A stretch of DNA of 14,535 nucleotides. Source: Bacillota bacterium (lineage in GTDB: Bacteria; Bacillota; Dethiobacteria; DTU022). Below are positions 6,771-13,191 of this stretch, piece by piece. Position numbers and translations under genes: made by a program. The stretch is taken from NCBI GenBank assembly GCA_012510305.1, contig JAAZIE010000340.1, forward strand, positions 1 to 14,535, read 5' to 3'. The first letter of the stretch is position 1. Every line of letters begins with the position of its first letter. Under the pieces are notes generated by a model, which worked only from the letters and a program-made list of their open reading frames with translations, was not told the origin of the DNA and ran no database searches.

Positions 6771-8159
6771 TCATTCATAGCGATGAACCGCGAAGCGATA
6801 AAGCTCCACTTTTTCGCGGGGCCCGATGCCCGCTTTGCGGCGGGCGATGGCCACCTGCTCCTCGGCGGTGTCGATTCCCTCGAGATCGGGCAGAAGAAGG
6901 CCGCTGCGGCGGCCGCTGCGCACCAAAACCCCGTATTTCAGAGGGTCCAGGGCGGCGGAGCTTTCGATTCGCTCCGGGGGCGCGAGCACATCAACTGCAA
7001 AGGCCAGCTCCGCCATCTCTTCCAGGCGGACCGGTTCAAAACGGGGATCCCTGACCCCGGCACTGATAGCATTCATGATGATCTCCCCGGCCAAATTTTC
7101 TTTTACCGGTTCCACCGTGCCGATACAACCGCGCAGCTCTCCCCTTTTTTTGATCGAGACAAAGGCCGCCGCCGGCAGGGAGAGCGCCTCCGGCAGGGAG
7201 GCGGGAGTGGGAAGGGGCGAGCCGTGCTCCAGGTAATAGCGCAGAGAGCGGCGGGCCAGGGCCACCGGATCTCCGGACCCGGCAGGCGCTCTTTCCCCCG
7301 CCCCTTTTTCCGGCGCAGAAAAGCGTCCCCCGCCCCGGTGCAGCGGTTTTACCTCGGCCACCAGATAGCCCACTCCAAAGGGGCCTTCATAAGAGATAAT
7401 TTCGGTTTCAAAAGGCCGGCCGTCGAGCGTCCCCAGGGCAATTAAAAAGGAGCGCAGGGCGCATTCCCCGGCCTCTTCCACGAGGGCCTCGTCCAGGTTC
7501 AAGATATCTTCAGCCCGGCCCTCCCGCAGCAGCTCCGCCAGGAGGCGGTCATATTCGGCACCGCGCGGGTTATAGCCCGCCGGTGCCCCGGGGATAAGGC
7601 GGTGCGAAAGGTCTCCGCTGGCCACCACCGCTGCGGGCATGCCGCGGGCTTCAACGGCCCGCCTTAAAGCTTGCCCGAACCGGTACAGTTCGCGGTTGGA
7701 GGCAAAGGTATAGGTAAGATGAAGGCCGGGCACAGAAAGCCCCGCCTGCTGCAGGTAGTAAAGCGGCACCGCAGCGCCGTGATCCATGGCCGCGGCGCGC
7801 CCGCGGCGCAGGCGGCGCTCCCCCACCCCAAAGGGCACGGGGCGAAGCGGCTCGCCTTCAGTCTCCCGCTGGAGCTGTTCCAGAAGAAGGTGATCTGTTT
7901 TCAGGGACACCTGCACACCGGGAGCGCCAAACTGCCCGAAATCACCCTGGAACAGCGGCTGGGCTGCTACAGCGATCCCTTCATCCAGCAGGGGGCCGTG
8001 CGGTGTAATCACGATCAGGCGCTCCGGTGCCGCCTGAACGATCCGCCGGCTCAGCTGCTCCATGGCCGCGACAGTTTGCTTTACCTTGGAAAGTTCACCC
8101 CGGCCCACTTCCGGGATAATTAAGGGGGGATGCGGAGTGAGCCCGATTATCTTCAACAT
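6771..8159 (-). CDS. amrA: Fused LigB/MEMO-like and AMMECR1-domain protein (AmmeMemoRadiSam system)
   Basis: The 462-residue protein has two domains. Residues 1-272 resemble class III extradiol dioxygenase (LigB)/MEMO proteins: candidate metal or active-site residues are His10 (TPHPPLIIPEVG), His54 (VITPHGPLLDE), His127 (MDHGAAVPL) and His186 (SGDLSH). After a Gly/Arg/Pro-rich linker (about 273-296), residues 297-462 form an AMMECR1 domain with the hallmark LRGCIGT (342-348) and the downstream GVRDPRFEP. AMMECR1 and MEMO homologues with a radical SAM enzyme define the AmmeMemoRadiSam system; the fusion replaces two separate genes. The reaction is not established to my knowledge; a dioxygenase role is doubtful in an anaerobe, and nucleic-acid, cofactor or metabolite chemistry are all open. 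The ATG has GGAGGGG 5 bases upstream, and the promoter at 8230-8258 precedes it. Codon use is like its neighbours. Confidence 0.92.
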   Translation of the reverse strand: MLKIIGLTPHPPLIIPEVGRGELSKVKQTVAAMEQLSRRIVQAAPERLIVITPHGPLLDEGIAVAAQPLFQGDFGQFGAPGVQVSLKTDHLLLEQLQRETEGEPLRPVPFGVGERRLRRGRAAAMDHGAAVPLYYLQQAGLSVPGLHLTYTFASNRELYRFGQALRRAVEARGMPAAVVASGDLSHRLIPGAPAGYNPRGAEYDRLLAELLREGRAEDILNLDEALVEEAGECALRSFLIALGTLDGRPFETEIISYEGPFGVGYLVAEVKPLHRGGGRFSAPEKGAGERAPAGSGDPVALARRSLRYYLEHGSPLPTPASLPEALSLPAAAFVSIKKRGELRGCIGTVEPVKENLAGEIIMNAISAGVRDPRFEPVRLEEMAELAFAVDVLAPPERIESSAALDPLKYGVLVRSGRRSGLLLPDLEGIDTAEEQVAIARRKAGIGPREKVELYRFAVHRYE

Positions 8160-8189
8160 GGCTACCCCTCCGTGCGTTGTTGTTTATCG

Positions 8190-8209
8190 CCGGGCTCTTT
8201 GCAGCCCGG
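8190..8209 (-). other. Perfect leader hairpin upstream of the LigB/AMMECR1 gene
   Basis: CCGGGCT and AGCCCGG form a perfect 7-bp stem around a 6-base loop (GCAAAG on the minus strand). It lies between the predicted transcription start (about 8222) and the ATG at 8159. Neither strand has a following T run, so it is not an intrinsic terminator. It may protect the transcript end or form part of a regulatory leader. Confidence 0.5.
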
Positions 8210-8229
8210 TGCGCCAGGAGAACAGCCCT

Positions 8230-8258
8230 AGTATACCAAATTCAGGCAGAAAGGACAA
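8230..8258 (-). promoter_or_regulatory. Sigma-A promoter for the AmmeMemoRadiSam operon
   Basis: On the minus strand TTGTCC (8258-8253) is 17 bases from TATACT (8235-8230), and TGG directly before the -10 gives an extended -10. The -10 matches consensus 5 of 6 and the -35 4 of 6. It predicts a leader of about 63 bases that includes the hairpin at 8190-8209. Confidence 0.65.
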
Positions 8259-8276
8259 ATCCCCGGTATCCCGGCC

Positions 8277-8303
8277 CGTTAAATAATTTTTTGTAATCGT
8301 TAA
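8277..8303. repeat. Direct repeat CGTTAA with 21-base period in the divergent intergenic region
   Basis: CGTTAA occurs at 8277-8282 and 8298-8303, exactly 21 bases (about two helical turns) apart, with AT-rich sequence between. It lies about 19 bases upstream of the -35 of the AmmeMemoRadiSam promoter and about 70 bases before the sigma-like gene. The spacing is compatible with a regulator binding one DNA face, but short repeats of this kind also arise by chance. Confidence 0.25.
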
Positions 8304-8369
8304 CTTTTCCTGCAGGGATCGGCCGCCCGAAGCCGTCTTATATATATAGAGGGGCAAGGGGGGGAGCGC

Positions 8370-8657
8370 TTGAACCGGGGATGGGTTAAAAGAGCCGCCG
8401 GCGGCGACGAGAAAGCTTTTGGACAGATCGTCGACCGGTATAAGGGTTACCTGATGGCCACAATCCTGCCCATAGTCCGGGATCCGGACGAAGCCCAGGA
8501 TGTGCTGCAGGATATTTTCTGGCAGGCTTACCGCTCCCTGCCCCATTTTTGCGGCGGTAACTTGAAGTTCTGGTTGGCCCGCATCGCCGTCAAGTTCAAA
8601 TACGACGGCTGGTCTTGGCGGCGGCAATACCTTGACTTCGTCCCGGCGATACCCTAA
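8370..8657 (+). CDS. Region-2-only ECF-type sigma factor (truncated or split sigma)
   Basis: The 95-residue protein aligns by eye with sigma-70 region 2 of extracytoplasmic-function sigma factors: DEKAFGQIVDRYKGYLMATI (13-32), RDPDEAQDVLQDIFWQAYRS (37-56), and KFWLARIAVKFKYDGWSWRR (66-85). Region 2 normally binds core RNA polymerase and the -10 element. The frame ends about ten residues later at a TAA, so the linker and region 4 (-35 recognition) are missing, and no frame before the next gene supplies them. A usual ECF sigma is about 160-200 residues. The start is TTG at 8370, behind a run of G ending in GGGGAG. It may be a decayed pseudogene, or a functional half-sigma that works with a separate region-4 protein, as known for SigO-RsoA in B. 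subtilis. It is 11 bases upstream of the first CHR gene, suggesting co-transcription. Confidence 0.6.
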   Translation: MNRGWVKRAAGGDEKAFGQIVDRYKGYLMATILPIVRDPDEAQDVLQDIFWQAYRSLPHFCGGNLKFWLARIAVKFKYDGWSWRRQYLDFVPAIP

Positions 8658-8668
8658 CCTAGTGGGGA

Positions 8669-9286
8669 TTGAGCACCTCAGTGCTAAAAGAACAGAAGCG
8701 AGGTTTTTTGATTTTGAACCGGAGCAGCCGGGCGGTTCAGCCAAAAGCGGTTTCTTTGCCGACCATATTCCTGGTGTTTTTAAAGGTGGGCGCCTTTACC
8801 TTCGGCGGCGGTTATGCCATGCTGCCGATCATCGAGCGAGAGGTTTGCGCCCGCCGGAAATGGGTCAGCGAAGAACATTTTTTTGATCTGCTCGTTGTCG
8901 CCCAGAGCCTGCCCGGCGCCATCGCTTTAAACAGCTCTATCCAGATCGGAATGCGCCTGCGCGGGATCGCCGGCGGTATTCTGGCAGCGCTGGGAGTGAT
9001 CATCCCCTCTGTAGCGGTGATCCTGGCCCTGGCGGCTTATTTTTTGCCCCTGTTCAGGGATAATGTTTATCTAAAAGCAATCTTTTACGGGCTGCGCCCG
9101 GCAGTGGTGGCGCTCATCGGCGCGGCGGTGGTAAACCTGGGGCGCAGCGTTTTTCGGCACTGGAGCGATATCGCCCTGGCGGGAGCGCTGCTGGCGGCGG
9201 CGCTGCTGCTGAAAATACACCCCGTCATTATTTTACTCGGCGGGGGCCTCTCCGGGTTGATTCTTTTTCGGAGGAGGTGCGCATAA
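8669..9286 (+). CDS. chrA: Short-chain chromate transporter (CHR) subunit, first of a pair
   Basis: The single-domain CHR protein has up to 205 residues. The family motif FLVFLKVGAFTFGGGYAMLP (34-53) is followed by EREV and QSLPGAIALNSSIQIG, and then hydrophobic segments to the C-terminus. Short CHR proteins are usually encoded as adjacent pairs that act together, with opposite membrane orientation, to export chromate; other oxyanions are possible. The first 30 residues are polar and atypical. The start is unclear: TTG at 8669 has no well-spaced ribosome binding site, GTG at 8681 is also weak, and TTGs at 8709 and 8715 follow GCGAGG. The true N-terminus may therefore be 4-16 residues shorter. 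A small hairpin (AGCAC/GTGCT, 8672-8685) covers the first candidate start. The stop codon is immediately followed by the start of the second CHR gene. Confidence 0.88.
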   Translation: MSTSVLKEQKRGFLILNRSSRAVQPKAVSLPTIFLVFLKVGAFTFGGGYAMLPIIEREVCARRKWVSEEHFFDLLVVAQSLPGAIALNSSIQIGMRLRGIAGGILAALGVIIPSVAVILALAAYFLPLFRDNVYLKAIFYGLRPAVVALIGAAVVNLGRSVFRHWSDIALAGALLAAALLLKIHPVIILLGGGLSGLILFRRRCA

Positions 9287-9820
9287 ATGTTCTCCCAGAT
9301 CTGCTCTCTTTACGGCAGCTTTTTGAAAATCGGCCTCTTTACCATCGGCGGCGGCTATGCCATGATCCCGCTGATGGAAAGAGAAATTATCACCGGCCAC
9401 GGCTGGCTGACAGCACCACAGTTCCTCGATATCATCGCCGTGGCCGAGGTCACCCCGGGGCCTCTGGCGATCAATGCAGCCACCTTTATCGGCTACCGCC
9501 TGGCCGGAGTCGCCGGAGCGCTGGCGGCTACCCTGGGAGTAGTAACCCCCTCCCTGGTTACGCTGCTCCTTCTCGGAGGATTCCTCTCACGCGCCATCCT
9601 CGACCCCCGGGCCGAACGTTTCCTCAGGGGGCTGCGCCCGGCCCTGATTGCGCTCATCTCTGCGGCGGTAGTCACCCTGAGCCGGGCGGCGCTGATTGAT
9701 CTCACCACGGTCCTCATCGCAGCGGGGATATTTATTACCGCTGTAGCCTGGCGCCGCTTAAACCCCCTCTACCTTGTCGCCGCGGGCGCCCTGCTGGGCC
9801 TGCTGGCATACCCCTACTGA
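9287..9820 (+). CDS. chrA: Short-chain chromate transporter (CHR) subunit, second of a pair
   Basis: The 177-residue single CHR domain is homologous to the preceding protein: FLKIGLFTIGGGYAMIPLME (12-31), then EVTPGPLAINAATFIGYRLAG and TLGVVTPSL, with about five or six hydrophobic segments. Together the two half-size proteins match the heterodimeric short-chain CHR transporters, which confer chromate efflux in characterised bacteria. ATG at 9287 directly abuts the upstream TAA, and GGAGGTG nine bases before it is a strong ribosome binding site inside the upstream gene, so translation is tightly linked. No clear terminator follows. The molybdenum cofactor operon starts 176 bases downstream with its own promoter. 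Chromate, molybdate and sulfate are similar oxyanions, so a role beyond chromate is possible but only inferred. Confidence 0.92.
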   Translation: MFSQICSLYGSFLKIGLFTIGGGYAMIPLMEREIITGHGWLTAPQFLDIIAVAEVTPGPLAINAATFIGYRLAGVAGALAATLGVVTPSLVTLLLLGGFLSRAILDPRAERFLRGLRPALIALISAAVVTLSRAALIDLTTVLIAAGIFITAVAWRRLNPLYLVAAGALLGLLAYPY

Positions 9821-9906
9821 GCAGATCAAAAGGGAAGAGCGGCGGCCTCAAATTTCCGAAAGCTTCGACCTCCATCATAAAGAAAACTTTTTCCGCAGTT
9901 GAAGAA

Positions 9907-9915
9907 TGATATAAT
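9907..9915 (+). promoter_or_regulatory. Extended -10 promoter for the molybdenum cofactor operon
   Basis: TGATATAAT gives a TGn extended -10 plus a perfect TATAAT (9910-9915). The -35 region is weak (T-rich, near 9887-9892), which is common for extended -10 promoters. Transcription would start near 9922, leaving a leader of about 75 bases before the moeA ATG at 9997. Confidence 0.6.
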
Positions 9916-9921
9916 AGAATC

Positions 9922-9987
9922 TGACCGAAAAGCAAATAGCTCAAAAGGAGACTGCCTGAGGACAAAGCGCCGGAGCCTTCTGGGAGG
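9922..9987 (+). other. Short structured leader upstream of moeA, possible cis-regulatory RNA
   Basis: The leader can form CTCA/TGAG (9939-9942 with 9956-9959) and the hairpin CCGGA-GCCT-TCTGG (9970-9983), the latter running into the Shine-Dalgarno GGGAGG at 9982-9987. It contains GCAAAT and GGACAAAGC motifs that only superficially resemble parts of known riboswitches. I cannot match it to the molybdenum cofactor riboswitch by eye, and it is shorter than that class. Confidence 0.25.
9982..9987 (+). promoter_or_regulatory. Ribosome binding site selecting the moeA ATG
   Basis: GGGAGG is 9 bases before ATG 9997. It directly touches the alternative in-frame GTG at 9988, which is therefore too close to be used, so the protein starts MKLMQV. 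Confidence 0.75.
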
Positions 9988-9996
9988 GTGAATCCG

Positions 9997-11223
9997 ATGA
10001 AGCTGATGCAGGTGACCGATCCGGAAACTGTTCTAAAACTGATCGCGGAGCACTTTCAACCGCTGTCAACTGAAACGGCCGCCCTGGAGGAGGCTGGAGG
10101 ACGGGTTCTGGCCGAACCGGTTTATGCTGATGCCGGTATCCCCGGTTTTGATCGCTCCACGGTGGACGGCTACGCTGTTTTTGCCCGGGAAAGCTTCGGG
10201 GCAGGGGAGAGCCTGCCCGCCGTCTTCGAATATGCCGGCGAGATCCTCATGGGCCGCCCGCCGCCCCGCCTGAAAAAAGGCTGCTGCTTTTTGATTCATA
10301 CCGGGGGAGCGCTTCCGGAGGGCGCCGATGCGGTGATCATGCTTGAATACACCGCCACGCTGGGAAGCCAGGTTCAGGCTTTCCGGCAGGTTGCGCCGGG
10401 CGAGAACGTCATCCATAAAGGTGAAGACCTGCGCCGGGGCGAAGAGGCGCTGCCGGCGGGAAGACCGCTCCACGCCCGGGAGCTGGGCCTGCTGGCCTCC
10501 CTCGGCGCCGCCGAAGTCGCGGTCTACCGCCGCCCGGTGATGGGGCTCCTCTCCTCCGGAGACGAGCTGCTCCCCTACCAAACCGCCGTTTTGCCGCCCG
10601 GCCGGATCCGCGACAGCAATGCTCCCGCCCTGGCCTACCTGGGGCAAAAGTACGGAGCAGAGGTGCGGCAAGGCGGCATCCTGGCCGACTCCTTTCCCGT
10701 ATTCCTGGAAAAAAGCCGCGAGCTGCTGAAGCAAAGCGATTTTCTGGTTCTGTCAGGGGGCAGCTCGGTAGGTTCCCGTGATTTTACCGCGCGGACAATG
10801 CAGGAGCTGGGCCGCCCGGGGCTGCTTGTAGAAGGGGTCTCGATCAAGCCCGGCAAACCGACTCTGCTGGCCAATTGCGGCGGCAAGCCCGTATTGGGGC
10901 TGCCGGGGCATCCCATTTCAGCCCAGCTGGTTTTCTCTCTTTTTGGCGCCGCCATTTTAAGACGCCTTTCCGGCAAAAAAGCCCGGCCTTTCCCGCCCTC
11001 GGTGCGGGCGGTTCTTTCGCGCAACCTGGCCTCACCGGCGGGGCAGGCCGAGTACGTCCGGGTAAAGCTGGAGCAGGCCGCGGGCGAAGTCACCGCGCTT
11101 CCGGTATTCGGCCGCTCGGGCATGCTGAGCACGCTCACCGCGGCAGACGGCTTTCTGATCATCCCGGCGGGAAAAGAAGGCCTGGTTGAAGGGAAAGAAG
11201 TGGAAGTTTATCTTTGGGAATAA
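9997..11223 (+). CDS. moeA: Molybdopterin molybdenumtransferase MoeA
   Basis: The 408-residue MoeA ligates molybdate (or tungstate) to adenylated molybdopterin in the last step of cofactor synthesis. The usual four-domain order is present. Motifs with probable active-site residues are FDRSTVDGYAV (Asp57), HTGGALPEGADAVIM (101-115), HKGEDLRRGE (Asp144), SSGDELL (Glu190), RDSNAPAL, SGGSSVGSRDFT (253-264, Asp262), SIKPGKPTLL (Lys284, Lys287) and GLPGHPISAQL. The C-terminal domain IV ends in a short beta-rich tail. The gene is the first of the plus-strand cofactor operon and is followed after 47 bases by a second, fused moeA. Gram-positive and archaeal genomes often carry two MoeA paralogues, sometimes supposed to handle molybdate and tungstate separately; that specialisation is not visible here. 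Confidence 0.95.
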   Translation: MKLMQVTDPETVLKLIAEHFQPLSTETAALEEAGGRVLAEPVYADAGIPGFDRSTVDGYAVFARESFGAGESLPAVFEYAGEILMGRPPPRLKKGCCFLIHTGGALPEGADAVIMLEYTATLGSQVQAFRQVAPGENVIHKGEDLRRGEEALPAGRPLHARELGLLASLGAAEVAVYRRPVMGLLSSGDELLPYQTAVLPPGRIRDSNAPALAYLGQKYGAEVRQGGILADSFPVFLEKSRELLKQSDFLVLSGGSSVGSRDFTARTMQELGRPGLLVEGVSIKPGKPTLLANCGGKPVLGLPGHPISAQLVFSLFGAAILRRLSGKKARPFPPSVRAVLSRNLASPAGQAEYVRVKLEQAAGEVTALPVFGRSGMLSTLTAADGFLIIPAGKEGLVEGKEVEVYLWE

Positions 11224-11270
11224 TATAGAAGGGCCCTGCCGCCCGCCATTATGATCACAGGGAGGCAACC

Positions 11271-13169
11271 GTGCAAAAAATATATCTCTCCCACACCCCC
11301 CGCCGGAAGGCGCAGCAGGAGTTTCTCCGCAGAATCCGGCTGCCCCGCCGCGTTGAGCGGGTCAAAACCGCCGGAGCCGCAGGACGGATTACCGCGGAAG
11401 CTCTTTTTGCCCGTCTTTCCATGCCCGCCGATCATGCCGCGGCCATGGACGGCTTCGCCGTGCAGGCCGAGAGCACTTTTGCAGCCACCGACCAGAGACC
11501 GCTCAGGCTCGCTCCGGGCGACGGATACGCACCGGTAGACACCGGTGAGCCCCTGCCGCCCGGGTTTGACGCCGTCATTATGGTGGAAGATGTGCAGACC
11601 CTTCCCGGGGGTGAAATCGAGATCATCGCCCCGGCCACGCCCTGGCAGCATGTCCGCCCTGTGGGCGAAGATGTGGTCGCCGGCGAACTGCTGCTGCCGG
11701 CCTTTCACCGGCTGCGCCCGCAGGACCTGGGCGTGCTTCTGGCCGGCGGGAGCACCGAGGTGGCGGTGCTCTCCAGGCCGAAAGCGGTGCTCATCCCCAC
11801 GGGCACGGAGCTGGTCCCGCCCGGAGAAGCGCGCCCCCGGGGAAGCGTCCCCGATTTCAACAGCACCGTCATCGCCGCCTACCTGCAGGAATGGGGCGCC
11901 CAAACCGTAATTTATCCCATTGTTCCCGATGACCGTAAACGGCTGGAAAAAGCCGCCGCCCGGGCGGCGGAGGAAGGCGACCTGGTGATCATCCTGGCCG
12001 GATCTTCTGCCGGCCGCGAAGATTATACCGTCCACATAATTGAAGCCCTGGGTGAAGTTTTCGTCCACGGCGTCAGCACAAAACCGGGCAAGCCCACCCT
12101 CCTCGGGCAGATCGCGGGCAAACCGGCGGTAGGGTTGCCGGGCTACCCGGTTTCGGCCTACCTGAGCCTGGAATGGTTTGTGCGCCCGCTGATCTGCCGC
12201 ACCCTGGGACAGCCTGAACCGGCCAGGGAAGAGCTGGCCGTAAGCCTGGGGAGACGGGTTGTCTCCTCTTTGGGCTCCGAAGAACATATCCGCATGGCCG
12301 TGGGCTACATTGACGGCCGCTTTGTGGCCAACCCGTTGGAGCGCGGCGCCGGAATGACCATGTCCCTGGTCCGCGCCGACGGGCTGCTGATCATCCCGCC
12401 GGAAGCAGCAGGTTATGAGCAGGGCGAAACCGCCCGGCTGGAGCTGTACCGGCCCCGGTCCGAGCTGCGCAACAACCTTCTCGCCGCCGGCAGCCATGAT
12501 CTTATCGTCGATCTCCTGGCCACCGCCCTGAGGGAGCGAGCCACCGGGCTGACGCTCTCCTCGGCGCACCTGGGCAGCATGGGCGGCATTGCCGCGATCG
12601 GCAACCGGCAGGCCCACCTGGCGGGAGTCCATCTTTTTGACCCGGAGAGCGAGGCATACAACACCCCCTATATTGAGCGGCTGCTGCCCGGGGGCGATCT
12701 TCGCCTGGTCAACCTGGCTTACCGGATGCAGGGCTGGATCGTGCCGCCGGAGAATCCCGACGGTATCGAGAGCGTTGCTCACCTGGCCGCAAAAAAAATA
12801 AGTTTCGTCAATCGCCAGAAAGGAGCCGGCACCCGCATTCTCTTTGATTACCTGCTGGAGCAGGCGGGGCTGTCGCCGGCAGATATTTACGGCTACGATC
12901 GCGAAGAGCATACGCACCTCGGTGTGGCCGCTTCCGTAGCCGCCGGATCGGCCCGGGCCGGGCTGGGGATCCTGCCGGCCGCCCGCGCTTTTGGCCTGGG
13001 CTTTGTGCCCTTGCGTGAAGAGCGCTACGACCTGCTCATGAACGGCTCCTTTTACCGGTCTGCAGCCGGAAAAACTGTTCTGGGGATAATCGGCGATCCT
13101 GTTTTCCAGGAAAGGGTTGAAGCGATGGGCGGCTACAGCATGCGGGAGGCCGGCAAAGTGATGCGCTGA
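11271..13169 (+). CDS. moeA: MoeA fused to a periplasmic-binding-protein-like domain
   Basis: The 632-residue protein has two parts. Residues about 1-395 are a full MoeA: PADHAAAMDGFAV (Asp60), VDTGEPLPPGFDAVIMVED (89-107), VGEDVVAGE (Asp134), PTGTELVPPG (Glu180), LAGSSAGREDYT (Asp251), VSTKPGKPTLL (Lys271, Lys274) and GLPGYPVSAYLSLEW. Residues about 400-632 form a PBP-like domain of the kind found fused to MoeA and related to molybdate- or LysR-type substrate-binding folds, with LLAAGSHDLIVDLLA, SSAHLGSMGGIAAI, VNRQKGAGTRILFDYLL and a terminal LGIIGDP segment. No signal peptide is present, so this domain is cytoplasmic. It may bind oxyanion or pterin to aid or sense metal insertion, which is an inference. 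GTG at 11271 has GGAGG 5 bases upstream. moaA follows 22 bases after the stop. Confidence 0.93.
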   Translation: MQKIYLSHTPRRKAQQEFLRRIRLPRRVERVKTAGAAGRITAEALFARLSMPADHAAAMDGFAVQAESTFAATDQRPLRLAPGDGYAPVDTGEPLPPGFDAVIMVEDVQTLPGGEIEIIAPATPWQHVRPVGEDVVAGELLLPAFHRLRPQDLGVLLAGGSTEVAVLSRPKAVLIPTGTELVPPGEARPRGSVPDFNSTVIAAYLQEWGAQTVIYPIVPDDRKRLEKAAARAAEEGDLVIILAGSSAGREDYTVHIIEALGEVFVHGVSTKPGKPTLLGQIAGKPAVGLPGYPVSAYLSLEWFVRPLICRTLGQPEPAREELAVSLGRRVVSSLGSEEHIRMAVGYIDGRFVANPLERGAGMTMSLVRADGLLIIPPEAAGYEQGETARLELYRPRSELRNNLLAAGSHDLIVDLLATALRERATGLTLSSAHLGSMGGIAAIGNRQAHLAGVHLFDPESEAYNTPYIERLLPGGDLRLVNLAYRMQGWIVPPENPDGIESVAHLAAKKISFVNRQKGAGTRILFDYLLEQAGLSPADIYGYDREEHTHLGVAASVAAGSARAGLGILPAARAFGLGFVPLREERYDLLMNGSFYRSAAGKTVLGIIGDPVFQERVEAMGGYSMREAGKVMR

Positions 13170-13191
13170 AAACGCAGGCCCTGAAGCGAAA

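Noticed and set aside
5797..6780. 327-codon open frame on the plus strand opposite the radical SAM gene
   Set aside because: Antisense shadow; all cluster-binding cysteines and family motifs are on the minus strand.
8320..8345. ECF-type autoregulated promoter (GGAAC...CGTC) before the sigma-like gene
   Set aside because: A CGTC is present at 8334-8337 but no AAC-type -35 element occurs 15-17 bases upstream.
8184..8744. 186-codon minus-strand open frame covering the divergent region and the sigma-like gene
   Set aside because: No similarity recognised, it crosses the promoter and leader of the AmmeMemoRadiSam operon, and the opposite strand encodes a recognisable sigma region 2.
8658..8760. 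Lost sigma region 4 in another frame after a frameshift
   Set aside because: Neither alternative forward frame shows the helix-turn-helix pattern of region 4, and the CHR coding frame begins within this stretch.
9922..9996. Cyclic di-GMP (GEMM) or molybdenum cofactor riboswitch upstream of moeA
   Set aside because: GCAAAT and GGACAAAGC are only partly like the GEMM core, key bases and helix spacing do not fit, and the leader is too short for the Moco class. It is kept only as an unassigned structured leader.
11208..12917. Very long open frame (569 codons) on the minus strand opposite the fused moeA
   Set aside because: Its translation has no recognisable motifs and is rich in Arg, Gln, Gly and His as expected for an antisense frame of a GC-rich gene. 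The plus strand encodes a clear MoeA with conserved residues throughout.
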